Positions 16,208 through 24,263 of a stretch of 41,351 nt of DNA are shown here, piece after piece. Under the pieces are notes generated by a model. The model was not told the origin of the DNA and searched no databases. It saw only the letters and a program-made list of their open reading frames with translations. A program made the position numbers and the translations under genes. The stretch is taken from positions 1 to 41,351 of the forward strand of contig NZ_JAODAB010000038.1 in NCBI RefSeq assembly GCF_025336485.1, read 5' to 3'. Source of the DNA: Pseudomonas citri. GTDB lineage: Bacteria; Pseudomonadota; Gammaproteobacteria; Pseudomonadales; Pseudomonadaceae. Every line of letters starts with the position of its first letter. The first letter of the stretch is position 1.

Positions 16208-16244
16208 GGCAGGTTTAGGGCACTGACGATAACAGCACTTGTGA
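16201..16244 (+). repeat. Possible integrase arm-site repeats, left
   Basis: CTTGTGAGGC at 16201-16210 spans the nadB stop codon, and a second CTTGTGA is at 16238-16244. The exact reverse complement of the 10-mer, GCCTCACAAG, lies at 25801-25810 just inside the right end. Repeats placed this way near both ends would suit arm-type binding sites of the recombinase; this is inference. Confidence 0.45.
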
Positions 16245-16656
16245 CACCAAGCTAACACTTTCTTTGCCCAGGAGAGCCTTGCTGCGGCGCTTTCCTGAGT
16301 AATCCGAAGGGGCATATGGGGGGAGTCCGTGCGCAAAGTTGCGATGAGATGGGGTCTCGGAATTTTGTCCCCATTTTTCAAAGCCCCATTTAGCAGGCCA
16401 CAATACCCTACAAAAATAGTAAGGTATTCGAAAAGAAAGCCCCGAGGCCCTCATTAGGATCTCAGAGCTTCATCAGAAGGTATCCGCCGACTGCCGGCAT
16501 GTGGATATGGATGGGTCTGTCAGAGCAGACTTTTAGGTCGGACGGCCCAAGGCTTTCCGAGGGCTCACTCCTTTCTTCATGCGAGTCGGGAAACTTGGAT
16601 GGCTTCAAGCAGGCTTCGCACAGTAGTGATCGGAGGTATGTTGGAAGCCTGGGCCA
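16245..16656. other. Element left end without a supported gene
   Basis: Only short frames on the minus strand occur (16127-16381 and 16215-16454). They have no good start signals or recognisable products, and the first runs antisense into nadB. AT-rich patches near 16370-16440 could hold a promoter or terminator, but none is convincing. Confidence 0.4.
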
Positions 16657-17199
16657 TCAATAATACTGCTGACCTGCATTACGCTGCCTCTTGGCTTCTG
16701 CGCGGAACTGACGGCTCACTTTCCGACGCTCCTTTTGCTCACGGCTCAACGTGCGGCCTCGGTTGAGGCTCCGTAGTATCTGGTTGCGTTCTTGGTTCTC
16801 ATTGAGCATTCGCTCAAGGATCGAGGAGCTGTGCAGCCGACCGGAGTCATGCATGATCTTGGCGACTACTCGGGCTACCTCTGGGCTTTCAAGGATCGCC
16901 TCGAAGGCATCGAAGACCGTATCTTTGAATTCAGGAGACACCCAGGCGGCATACTCAATGACCGCCCTTTTGGTCGCCCAAGTTCCTCCAAGACGTCCCT
17001 GCTTACTATGCAAAAATTGCAGAGTTACCAGACGCTGCGCTTCCTTGGTTCGCCACTGACTTGGAGACTTGTTGGCATCCAATTTCAGGGCTTTCCATAT
17101 CTCGATAAGGTCCCACTTGCCAGCATTGTTCGATTTGAATGGGTGACCTTCGATTATGACGATGTGCCCAGCGTGCTTATGAGTGATGTCGATGTTCAT
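16657..17199 (-). CDS. KilA-N domain phage protein
   Basis: The 180-aa product has an N-terminal KilA-N-type domain (about residues 1-95: HIVIIEGHPFKSNNAGKWDL, INLxxIWKAL-like helix, PSQWRTKEAQRL, GGTWATKRAVIEYAAWVSPEF). A charged, coiled C-terminal half follows (ERMLNENQERNQILRSLNRG, then RKVSRQFRAEAKRQRNAGQ). KilA-N proteins are DNA-binding phage regulators or antirepressors; the exact role here is unknown. ATG at 17199 is preferred over an upstream frame because AAAGGA lies nine bases before it. It is the leftmost gene of the element, downstream of a T7-type promoter on the same strand. Confidence 0.8.
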   Translation of the reverse strand: MNIDITHKHAGHIVIIEGHPFKSNNAGKWDLIEIWKALKLDANKSPSQWRTKEAQRLVTLQFLHSKQGRLGGTWATKRAVIEYAAWVSPEFKDTVFDAFEAILESPEVARVVAKIMHDSGRLHSSSILERMLNENQERNQILRSLNRGRTLSREQKERRKVSRQFRAEAKRQRNAGQQYY

Positions 17200-17807
17200 T
17201 TGTCGTTTTTCCTTTTGTTTGCCCCCTGCGTTCGCTCCCAATGACCGGCACACGGGCCCACGACAATGGGACCGGTATTGGCGCAAGGAGCAAACAGAAA
17301 GACCGTGTTCTTAGACTGCCCAGCGATGGACAAAGAGGTGACGAGAAGAGAATCGAAAGACCCAAGGAAATCAGGAATCGCGGTCTGACAAGACCCGTCC
17401 CAACTATGAGACCTCTCAGAGAGGAGAGTGGAACCTAAAGATACCTAAGAGATTTAATTGCTTGTTTCACAAGACAATTATTTGATTCCTCAGGAAATCT
17501 TTAAGTTCTTAAGCCCCCCCTGTTCTCGTGGTCAGTCCGAGCGCCCCCAATTCTCGAAAAGGCCCAAGGTCATCCGAAAAGGACACAGAGCGAAACACCA
17601 CGATACGCCTGTCTGCCTTAGGCTCGGGCTCATCAGCTCCCGATTGTCCTCCGATTGTCCGACTTGGCTTGCCCGTGATGGCAGCGACTGGCGAAGAACA
17701 AGAAGGCGACCCGAGCGGGTCAGCAGAGGCCAACCTTGAGAGCTGGCATTGAGAAACTGAAGGGCCGCATGATGATCCATGCGGGCTTATCTTCGTGTAT
17801 CCCTTAA
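17200..17807. other. 600-base interval without a convincing gene
   Basis: This interval separates the KilA-N gene from the phage-type promoter at 17808. Frames on both strands lack good ribosome binding sites and recognisable products. An AT-rich hairpin is present: AATTGCTTGT (17456-17465) pairs with ACAAG-A-CAATT (17469-17479). Near-repeats CCTAAAG (17434) and CCTAAGA (17444) are visible. It may be the leader of the KilA-N transcript, a noncoding RNA or phage remnants. Confidence 0.4.
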
Positions 17808-17821
17808 AGTGAGGGTTTTTA
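17808..17821 (-). promoter_or_regulatory. T3/gh-1-type phage RNA polymerase promoter
   Basis: The minus strand reads TAAAAACCCTCACT followed by TTAAGGGATA. The first 14 bases equal the core I remember for phage gh-1 promoters (TAAAAACCCTCACT), and the whole resembles the T3 class (AACCCTCACTAAAGGG). It points towards the KilA-N gene. Single-subunit phage polymerases use such 20-23-base sites, and none is encoded in this window. Confidence 0.75.
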
Positions 17822-17864
17822 AATCCCCTGTTGTCTGCCTGCAAAGCCTCCGGGTAATCTCGTG

Positions 17865-17888
17865 GACCGGATGACCGGATGACCGGAT
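17865..17888 (+). repeat. Three tandem copies of GACCGGAT
   Basis: GACCGGAT occurs three times without interruption at 17865-17872, 17873-17880 and 17881-17888, ending seven bases before the ribosome binding site of the 88-aa gene. The placement suits a regulator-binding site, or it may be simple slippage. Confidence 0.6.
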
Positions 17889-17902
17889 AGACAAGGAAGC
17901 AC

Positions 17903-18169
17903 ATGACATCTCTTGCCGAAGCTGTCACCGCGCTGGTGATGCTCTGGATGTTTGGGGCCATAGCTAAAGAAGCATGGTGGGACAAACGACCACAGATCGC
18001 GCGCAGGATTAAGGACGAAAAGCTGGGAAGAACTCTACGTTGCTTGGCTGAAGAAAGGGCGAAAGCCAGAACCCACTTCAGCTCGGGCTCGATGCCTGAG
18101 GACCTTTACCTAAGGAGACTGAAAGAGTTGCAGTCATGCGAGGAAATCGCTTGGCTGGATAGCCGATAG
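17903..18169 (+). CDS. Small membrane-anchored protein of the element
   Basis: The 88-aa product starts with a hydrophobic segment (about residues 4-22, LAEAVTALVMLWMFGAIAKE) and continues with a basic, charged tail containing EERAKARTHFSSGSMPEDLY. AAGGAAG lies six bases before the ATG. It is the only element gene besides the nadB tail on the plus strand. It converges with the gp16 gene so tightly that the two stop codons are adjacent (18167-18169 and 18170-18172). I do not recognise a family. Membrane placement would be compatible with a holin-like, exclusion or regulatory role, but nothing in the sequence shows which. Confidence 0.6.
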   Translation: MTSLAEAVTALVMLWMFGAIAKEAWWDKRPQIARRIKDEKLGRTLRCLAEERAKARTHFSSGSMPEDLYLRRLKELQSCEEIAWLDSR

Positions 18170-21100
18170 TTACCGCTTGATCTCCACGCCTTGAGACTCG
18201 GCAAGTTTCTGCATGAAGAACTGGGTGGCCGGATCGTTGGGGACGAACTGCTTGAGGGCGTTGTACATCCCTGTGCGGTGACCCTGAAGGTCATCCCTGC
18301 GATCTCCCCGGAGCAAATGGATTGCCCCGTTGGCAGCCTGGGCGCCGTTGCCGATCACACCCGCAGCCGGGATCTGTTCACCCACACGGCCCATGAAGCC
18401 GGTCATGAGGTCAGACTGAAGGGGACTGAACTTGATGGGCTTGTCCCCCTGCTTCTCCTTGGGTTCACGCGGAAGGATCGAGGTGCGCACCATCGCGGCC
18501 TGATCGTATCCAAAGGGGGCCGTGAAGAAGTTGAGGACACCCAGAGGCGCCCCTACGTGGGAGCTGCGGGAGATCCCTGCATACGCCAGCATTCCAGGGG
18601 TCATCGCTTTATCGAGGTACTCCTTGCGAGCCCGGTCGGGCATAGCCAAAGCATTTAACTGGACTCGCGCCACATAGTAGCCAGTAGCCAGACCGAGAGA
18701 CACAAGGACCAGAAGGCCCTGGTCGAGTGCCTGTCCGTTGCGGGTGGCCTCTGCCCAGCCACGAATGACACGAGCATTGAGTGACTTCAGGACGAACCGT
18801 TTGAACTGAAGGGCCATGTCCCAATAGGCGCTCCCAGCCTTCATAGAGGCTGAGGACATCTTATGAGGTCGCAGCATTGTTTCATCAGCGATCCGGTCCC
18901 CAAGGCGCCACAGGTCCATCGAGCGGGTATCAGCGGCCAGCTTCTCGGCGTTCTCAATGCGCCACTTGCCGGACTCTGGGTCCTGCCTGAAGTGCTTCTT
19001 GATGAGCGACTGAATGCCCTTGAATTGCTCAGGGGTAATGGACGCCGAACGGAGCCTCTCCGGGCTGTAGAGGGTCGAGGCCGTCTTGTTCAGGGTATGG
19101 TCGATGAGGTCAACCATGAGGCCCTGACGGCCAGCGTCCAGGATGTAGTTACCGGACTCACGGAGGAGCCAAGTAAACGGGGACCTTGCGGCCACTTCGC
19201 CTGTAGCCCACTTGATGGACCCTGCTACCTGGGAAGCTGCAAGGCTGCTGGTCTGCCGAAGGCGATCCACAATGTCCTGGCGGGTTGGACGCAAGATGTC
19301 ATCCAGTTCTCGCCCGAAGATCAAGCCGTGCATCTGCTTGATATCCGCAGGCTCCAGCTTCTCCTTGGCTGTCGCCCAGCGCTTGAGCACAGGGATGCCC
19401 TTGAGGAGCATCTTCTGGTGACCCTTGACGATGATACTGGCTGCCTCGGTGAAGTTCTGGATGCCCATATAGGCGTTCTTGGTCGTGAACCCAATGTCGT
19501 TCAAGGACCGCGCAACCGTGGCCCAGGCGTCATCAGGATCTCTACGAGCCCGACCTGTGAACATCTTCAAGGCTTCCATGAGTGCATTGGATTCAATCGC
19601 TAAATCTGAGTCGAGCGACTCGCCTTTGCCCCGCATCTTGGTAGCCATGTCCTTAATCTGCTTCGTGGTCTTCCCAGTGCCGCCCATCAGGGCCACGTCA
19701 CCGTTAACCCTGCGGTCGTACTGAGGGACCACTCGCATGATGTCGAACTCACGGAGATCGTTCACGGAAAACAGGGAGCCGTCCGGGAGGTTGATCTCCA
19801 CGTCCGAATCGAACAGGTTCCTGGCTTCGAGGTAGTCGTTGTTCTCAATGCCAACCCAGTCGTCCAAGTGTTCATCCAAGAGGGAGCTACGGTTGAACTG
19901 CTCGGTCTGAGCGATACCCTTGGCCTTGTCGTTAGCGTACTTGGCGACCGCCTCACGGATGGCCTCAGGTGTCATTGGGGTTTCCCCGGCTCGCTCTTGG
20001 ATCATCTTATCGACCCGAGCACGGACCTCAGGGCGCTTCATGTAGCTCGCCAGCCAGGACCGTGAGATCGCTTCCTGAAGGGCCTCCCCGCTGCCCAGGC
20101 GCCGGATCATTTCCTGCTTCGCGGCTGTGCTGTAGCGTTGCGGGTAGTAGGAACCAGCGTGACGGGTTTCTTCGAGAAGACTCTTGGCACTCAAGTTGCC
20201 GAACTGCCCAGGGTTCTCGATGTAGTCCCATTTCTGCGTCATATGGTCCCGCAGCTCATTGAGAAGCTGGGTCTCCGCAGGGGTCAGCTTGACCTTACTT
20301 GCGCCGTTGGACTCCATGGCCTCAACGATTCGACGGCTTGCGGTCTCCCGCTTACCTGCTGAAGTTCCATCCTGGGCTCGCCAGTAAGGATCCTTCAGGA
20401 TCTCATCGAACCGCTCAGAGAACGCATTGTGGGCCACATTGTCCTGGGACCGAAGGCGCTCAACGATGTCCGAGGCGGTAGCCCCGAACTTGCCATTGGA
20501 GCCGGTCTGGTAGCCCGTGGTGGACCTGAAGAGATCGTAGGCCAACCCACGGATCTCAGGGTTTTCCGAGTACGCAAGCTTGAATCCAATCTCCGTTTCC
20601 CCGCCCAGCTTGAACCCAGGGTTGGCCCGGTTGCCGAATGGGTCGAGGTCCTTGAAGGTCTCCAGGGTCTTGGGGTTGATCGGGTTGCCACCACTCAGGA
20701 TCGAACCTTCAGCAGTGCGGGCAGCCTCGGGATCGAAAGGAACATCCATGTAGCGCCCTGCCGGGCTCTCCTTGATCTCCTCGCCATCCCGGAAGGGCAT
20801 CCCTGATGGATCCTCACCGTCCGCCAAGCGCGCAGCCTCACGCATCTGAAGCCGTCGAATGGATCCCTTGAGCGGTGCCTCTGGATTGGGTAACTGCAAC
20901 TGGCCGAGCATGCCTTCCAGGGAGTCCGCCTCAAGCCGAGGAAGATCGTGGGCTATGCCCGTGGGTCCACCTTCCGGGCCCAGGAGTTCACCCTCAAGCG
21001 GCCCTGGGCCATCCCAAGAGTTCCTTGCCGGTCGGGCCCCGAGGAGCCCATTGAGGACTCCACCGAACGCCGCACCACCAGCAATTGCCATCCCCAGGTG

Positions 21101-22264
21101 TTCCTCCCGGCCCGAAGCCTTAGCGGCACCGTGCTCCGAAAGACCACCCAAGGCGCCACCGGCCAACGCACCGCCAGCCAAGCGGGCCCCAAGGTTCCCT
21201 GCTGCGGCCTTACCTGGGGACACGTAGCTCCAGGGGTCGAGGGGAATGCCAGCAGCACCACCCAATAGCTGGGCCCCTAAGCCCGCCCCTTCGGCCTGAG
21301 CGGATAGCTCTTGGTTTCGGAGGGCCAGCGCGACGTTACTCTCGAAGTCCTGCTTGCGGCCCCGAAGGACCACATCGTAGAACTGAGGGTCAAGCTTCGA
21401 GTTCCTGAGGTTCTCGTAGTCGGACTCCTCCCAGCGCTCCAGACGACCACCTTCGAAGGGGTCGTTAAACACATCCCGAGCCATCTGATAAGCCGACATG
21501 AAGTCTGCATCCTGGGCGCCTTGGGAGGCTGCTCGGATCATCACGCCAATCTGGGAGTTCTGGATAGCCTCATCGGCGGTCTCGCCCAGCTTGTAGAACA
21601 GCTTATCCGGGTCGGTCTCTTCGGTCTTGCCGGTGGTAGCGTACAGCTCCTGGGCAAAGGTTGGGGCCTTAGGAGCGACGTCCTTGCCCTGAAAACCGAA
21701 GGAGGCAAGGGTATCCGGGACGTTCCCCGGAGTCGCCTTAGGTTGAGCCTCCAGTCCAGCGGGAGCCTCAAACCCGCCTGCTGGCTTTACGAAACCATCC
21801 AGCTCGGCCTTCTTGCCGGTGTTGGTCACGTCCATGAGCTTGCGCATGTAGTTCAAGCCTTCCTCGCTGACCCCGGAGAAGTCCCCACGGTCATACGCTT
21901 GGAGCTGGGGAGAACCTTTCGGTCCTGCCCCTTGGTTGTACATCAGGAGGGCCTTGAGCTGATCGCCACCGGCCATCTTGATATTGTCCTTCATGTGCCG
22001 AGCGGCAGCCTCGATGGACTTAGCGGGATCGAAAAAATCCTCGTCGTGCTCCAGGCCATACGCCAACCCAGTGGCTCGGGTCATCTGTGCGAGACCACGG
22101 GGGCCGGTGGGGCTCACCGCTTTGGGGTTGAAGGAGGACTCCAGGAAAATTTGCTTGTGTAGGAGATCGTAAGGAACCCCTTGTTGCTCCGAGGCGGCCT
22201 GAATGAGCGAGTCATACGGTCCACCCTCGGCCTTGATCTTGTCGTAGTCGCGGAGTTGTTGCAT
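18170..22264 (-). CDS. T7 gp16-like internal virion protein with transglycosylase domain
   Basis: This intact 1364-aa protein resembles gp16 (internal virion protein D) of T7-group podophages. In the virion that protein forms part of the inner core; on infection it leaves the capsid, opens peptidoglycan and helps build the DNA ejection channel. Residues about 15-150 are a lytic transglycosylase domain with catalytic Glu42 in FLESSFNPKAV, then GPRGLAQM and ALLMYNQGAG. A long helical body follows, with a glycine/alanine-rich stretch at about 330-410 and a hydrophobic segment near residue 1235. The length is close to that of T7 gp16 (1318 aa). GAGGG lies seven bases before ATG. Phage-type promoters stand just upstream. 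No partner core proteins are present. Confidence 0.88.
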   Translation of the reverse strand: MQQLRDYDKIKAEGGPYDSLIQAASEQQGVPYDLLHKQIFLESSFNPKAVSPTGPRGLAQMTRATGLAYGLEHDEDFFDPAKSIEAAARHMKDNIKMAGGDQLKALLMYNQGAGPKGSPQLQAYDRGDFSGVSEEGLNYMRKLMDVTNTGKKAELDGFVKPAGGFEAPAGLEAQPKATPGNVPDTLASFGFQGKDVAPKAPTFAQELYATTGKTEETDPDKLFYKLGETADEAIQNSQIGVMIRAASQGAQDADFMSAYQMARDVFNDPFEGGRLERWEESDYENLRNSKLDPQFYDVVLRGRKQDFESNVALALRNQELSAQAEGAGLGAQLLGGAAGIPLDPWSYVSPGKAAAGNLGARLAGGALAGGALGGLSEHGAAKASGREEHLGMAIAGGAAFGGVLNGLLGARPARNSWDGPGPLEGELLGPEGGPTGIAHDLPRLEADSLEGMLGQLQLPNPEAPLKGSIRRLQMREAARLADGEDPSGMPFRDGEEIKESPAGRYMDVPFDPEAARTAEGSILSGGNPINPKTLETFKDLDPFGNRANPGFKLGGETEIGFKLAYSENPEIRGLAYDLFRSTTGYQTGSNGKFGATASDIVERLRSQDNVAHNAFSERFDEILKDPYWRAQDGTSAGKRETASRRIVEAMESNGASKVKLTPAETQLLNELRDHMTQKWDYIENPGQFGNLSAKSLLEETRHAGSYYPQRYSTAAKQEMIRRLGSGEALQEAISRSWLASYMKRPEVRARVDKMIQERAGETPMTPEAIREAVAKYANDKAKGIAQTEQFNRSSLLDEHLDDWVGIENNDYLEARNLFDSDVEINLPDGSLFSVNDLREFDIMRVVPQYDRRVNGDVALMGGTGKTTKQIKDMATKMRGKGESLDSDLAIESNALMEALKMFTGRARRDPDDAWATVARSLNDIGFTTKNAYMGIQNFTEAASIIVKGHQKMLLKGIPVLKRWATAKEKLEPADIKQMHGLIFGRELDDILRPTRQDIVDRLRQTSSLAASQVAGSIKWATGEVAARSPFTWLLRESGNYILDAGRQGLMVDLIDHTLNKTASTLYSPERLRSASITPEQFKGIQSLIKKHFRQDPESGKWRIENAEKLAADTRSMDLWRLGDRIADETMLRPHKMSSASMKAGSAYWDMALQFKRFVLKSLNARVIRGWAEATRNGQALDQGLLVLVSLGLATGYYVARVQLNALAMPDRARKEYLDKAMTPGMLAYAGISRSSHVGAPLGVLNFFTAPFGYDQAAMVRTSILPREPKEKQGDKPIKFSPLQSDLMTGFMGRVGEQIPAAGVIGNGAQAANGAIHLLRGDRRDDLQGHRTGMYNALKQFVPNDPATQFFMQKLAESQGVEIKR

Positions 22265-22296
22265 GTCGTGGCCCTCAATGGTTGTGTGTCTTCTTT

Positions 22297-22312
22297 CCAG
22301 TGAGGGCTTTTA
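22297..22312 (-). promoter_or_regulatory. Phage-type promoter directly upstream of gp16
   Basis: The minus strand reads TAAAAGCCCTCACTGG, one mismatch from the gh-1-type core TAAAAACCCTCACT. Transcription from it would give a leader of about 30 bases before the gp16 ribosome binding site and start codon. Confidence 0.7.
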
Positions 22313-22324
22313 CTTGGGACTCTC

Positions 22325-22341
22325 ATAAGTGAGTGTTTCTG
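22325..22341 (-). promoter_or_regulatory. Weaker second phage-type promoter match
   Basis: CAGAAACACTCACTTAT on the minus strand matches the phage-type core at most positions (AAACACTCACT against AAACCCTCACT). It lies 13 bases upstream of the better site, so the two may be a tandem pair or this one a decayed copy. Confidence 0.4.
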
Positions 22342-22388
22342 CAAGCCTCGGAGAGGGCCTTGGTGAAGCGATCCGGCAAACCAATAGC

Positions 22389-22449
22389 AAAAACCTCAGG
22401 TGCCATCCAGAACGTGCGTTGCAACGCATTCTGGCCCGCGAGGTTTTTT
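22389..22449. terminator. Long bidirectional terminator-like hairpin
   Basis: AAAAACCTC (22389-22397) pairs with GAGGTTTTT (22440-22448). Inside, CCAGAA/TTCTGG and TGCGTTG/CAACGCA extend the structure. T-runs on both strands fit an intrinsic terminator. It separates the BRO genes from the phage promoters and gp16. Confidence 0.75.
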
Positions 22450-22514
22450 GGTTACTTGGAAGAAAATTCAGGCAGGAATATCTAAAAGATGGCTTTTCAG
22501 TCAGCATATGGCGC

Positions 22515-23201
22515 TTATGCCAAACAATTGATGAACTTTGCGCGCTTCATGACCCGTTCCGATGCGATCTGGTCAAGGTAAGGCTCAGCCAGTTCAATAT
22601 AGAGGCGCTTTTGGAAACCAGCAGGATCACACACTGCGACTGCCGCCTGCCCCTCGTATGGGCTGGGCTCTGGGGTCGCTTTGAGTGAGGAGTTTTGGAG
22701 CCCTGCTATGACATCCTTGAGACTGCGGACCTCCCCGGTCAGCTCAGCGAGGGCCTGATGTAGCGCTGCGAACTCCCCGGAGAACTGAAGGGCCTCGGGT
22801 GTCTCGCTCTCGTTGACGTTGTAGGAGCCAGTCTTTCGGATAGCTGGGAGGACCTCTTCGGTGACCCACTTACGGAATGGCTCGGACTGCGGAGCGTGGC
22901 CCCGAAGGAGCATTTGGTAGGTGTCAGGCTCAGTCAACAAGCTCGTCGTCGAATGGAAGGCGCGCCCATTCTCAGCCTTGGGAATATCCTGTACATGATC
23001 TGTGTACGGGACGAACACCTCTCCAATAGAGAGCCTAACCTTGCAGTGCTTACTGGCCTTGAAGTTACCAACTGTTGATCGGTGATTTACCAATCCCGCA
23101 GCCCTTGCAACCTGTGTGGCGATGAACAGAATGTCATGCTCAGGATGCCCTATCAGGATGTCCAAATCGACGCCCATAAAGCTCTGCTTAACAAACTTCA
23201 T
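22515..23201 (-). CDS. BRO-N domain phage protein
   Basis: The 228-aa product has an N-terminal BRO-N domain (about residues 1-120), with GHPEHDILFIATQVARAAGL, YQMLLRGHAPQSEPFRKWV and TEEVLPAIRKTGSYNV, the last being a strong family signature. After a linker comes a helical region (about 140-170, LHQALAELTGEVRSLKDVIA). BRO-N proteins are phage regulators or antirepressors that bind DNA. ATG at 23201 overlaps the stop of the upstream gene (ATGA), and GAGG lies seven bases before it inside that gene, so the two are translationally coupled. A terminator follows. Confidence 0.85.
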   Translation of the reverse strand: MKFVKQSFMGVDLDILIGHPEHDILFIATQVARAAGLVNHRSTVGNFKASKHCKVRLSIGEVFVPYTDHVQDIPKAENGRAFHSTTSLLTEPDTYQMLLRGHAPQSEPFRKWVTEEVLPAIRKTGSYNVNESETPEALQFSGEFAALHQALAELTGEVRSLKDVIAGLQNSSLKATPEPSPYEGQAAVAVCDPAGFQKRLYIELAEPYLDQIASERVMKRAKFINCLA

Positions 23202-23770
23202 ACAGCTACCTCGATCCGGCCCACGATATCGGACAGCTTGTAGATGTAGATGAGGGAGCCGAGGTTGACTGTGAGCGTCCCTGAAGCCCCGGTGTCAATG
23301 CTGTAGGTCAGCACCTCATTACCGCTCGGTGCATGGAAGGTGGACTTGGGTGCGTCTGACTGAGGCACCGTACAGAAGAACTTGATCGACCGAGCAGAGG
23401 TTGCTTTCTGGTACTTTTGCCGCTTGGATCTTTGGTTAGGTCTATCAAGCCCTGATAGCCCTTGCGCGTCGGTCGGCAGACTAACCGAGGGAATATCGAT
23501 CAGTGTTGCTATTCCACTCCCAGCACCATGGGACCGCCGCGCCTGAGTGCCCCATGTGGCCGGGGCTTTCAAACCCGCCGCCCTTGCGCTCCATGTAGCA
23601 ATGAACAGAACGTCGTGCGCTGGATGCCCAGCCCAAAGCATCTTAGGGAGACTGGCCGATAATTTATCAGTCAATGTCGAAAGCGATACCCCGCACCTGT
23701 GGTATTTGCGCGAATAGGCTACCGACGTGAAAGAGGCCGCAGGCTTCTGGGCGGCCCCTACACGAATCAT
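23198..23770 (-). CDS. Degenerate BRO-N-like paralogue
   Basis: This 190-aa frame contains GHPAHDVLFIATWSARAAGL, clearly related to the next gene's BRO-N start. The DNA at 23574-23629 is about 79% identical to 23095-23150. After that block the similarity fades, and the C-terminal 60 residues (SIKFFCTVPQSDAPKSTFHA onward) do not match BRO-N as I know it. The start is uncertain: ATG at 23770 has no good ribosome binding site, TTG at 23779 and ATG at 23641 are alternatives. The ATGA overlap with the following gene argues that it is translated. It may be a diverged or decaying duplicate. Confidence 0.5.
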   Translation of the reverse strand: MIRVGAAQKPAASFTSVAYSRKYHRCGVSLSTLTDKLSASLPKMLWAGHPAHDVLFIATWSARAAGLKAPATWGTQARRSHGAGSGIATLIDIPSVSLPTDAQGLSGLDRPNQRSKRQKYQKATSARSIKFFCTVPQSDAPKSTFHAPSGNEVLTYSIDTGASGTLTVNLGSLIYIYKLSDIVGRIEVAV

Positions 23771-23937
23771 GTAGGGCAAAGATACAATTTTCTTGTATCT
23801 CTTGGATCGTTCGGCAGACCTACCCAGCCTTGGGCAAACAAAAGGGCCATCCGTTAAGGCCGACCCTTCGTTTTAAACAATCAGGTAGTAACTATTTGCA
23901 GCTCTGGACGGGACTTGGCGCGACCATTCAGAATAAC

Positions 23938-24228
23938 TCAGGAGGCGTTCTTCTCGCCCCATCGCCATGTTCCCACAAGATCTGCGGGCCACCTGCCGAA
24001 CCGTTGATACTCCGAACGCGCCATCTCCTCACGCACTGTGAGACGCTGAAGATCATCTGCCATTTTCAGCATGCGGATTACCCACGGCATATACCCAATG
24101 CCTGCGGGGACGATGCCAGCCTTCAAACCAACAGGCTTCTCTACGGCATGCAAGCGATAGCCGTAGACATCGAACGGAAAGGAAGTTACAGCGCGGACAG
24201 TTGTCGGGAGTTGGACAAGTGCGTTCAT
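23938..24228 (-). CDS. Small hypothetical protein downstream of the integrase
   Basis: The 96-aa product starts 35 bases after the integrase stop, with GAGG six bases before ATG, so it is probably co-transcribed with int. It has no signal peptide. A central segment (LKAGIVPAGIGYMPWVIRML) is mildly hydrophobic, and the C-terminus is tryptophan-rich (FGRWPADLVGTWRWGEKNAS). I do not recognise a family. Its place after an integrase suggests an excision or regulatory role, but no motif supports that directly. Confidence 0.55.
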   Translation of the reverse strand: MNALVQLPTTVRAVTSFPFDVYGYRLHAVEKPVGLKAGIVPAGIGYMPWVIRMLKMADDLQRLTVREEMARSEYQRFGRWPADLVGTWRWGEKNAS

Positions 24229-24263
24229 GGTTGGCCTCGTTACATTAGCGTTATGTTGGGTCG

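Noticed and set aside
17430..17520. CCTAAAG/CCTAAGA near-repeats read as T7-type terminal repeat arrays
   Set aside because: Only two imperfect copies are present; T7-type arrays have many regular copies.
17241..17739. Plus-strand frames in the interval before the phage-type promoter
   Set aside because: No ribosome binding sites and low-complexity, arginine-rich translations; no family resemblance.
17509..17985. 158-residue minus-strand frame
   Set aside because: It begins with TTG without a ribosome binding site, overlaps the better 88-aa gene on the other strand, and spans the phage-type promoter.
22681..22697. CTCACTCAAAG-like match to the phage promoter on the minus strand
   Set aside because: It lies inside the BRO-N gene and misses several core positions.
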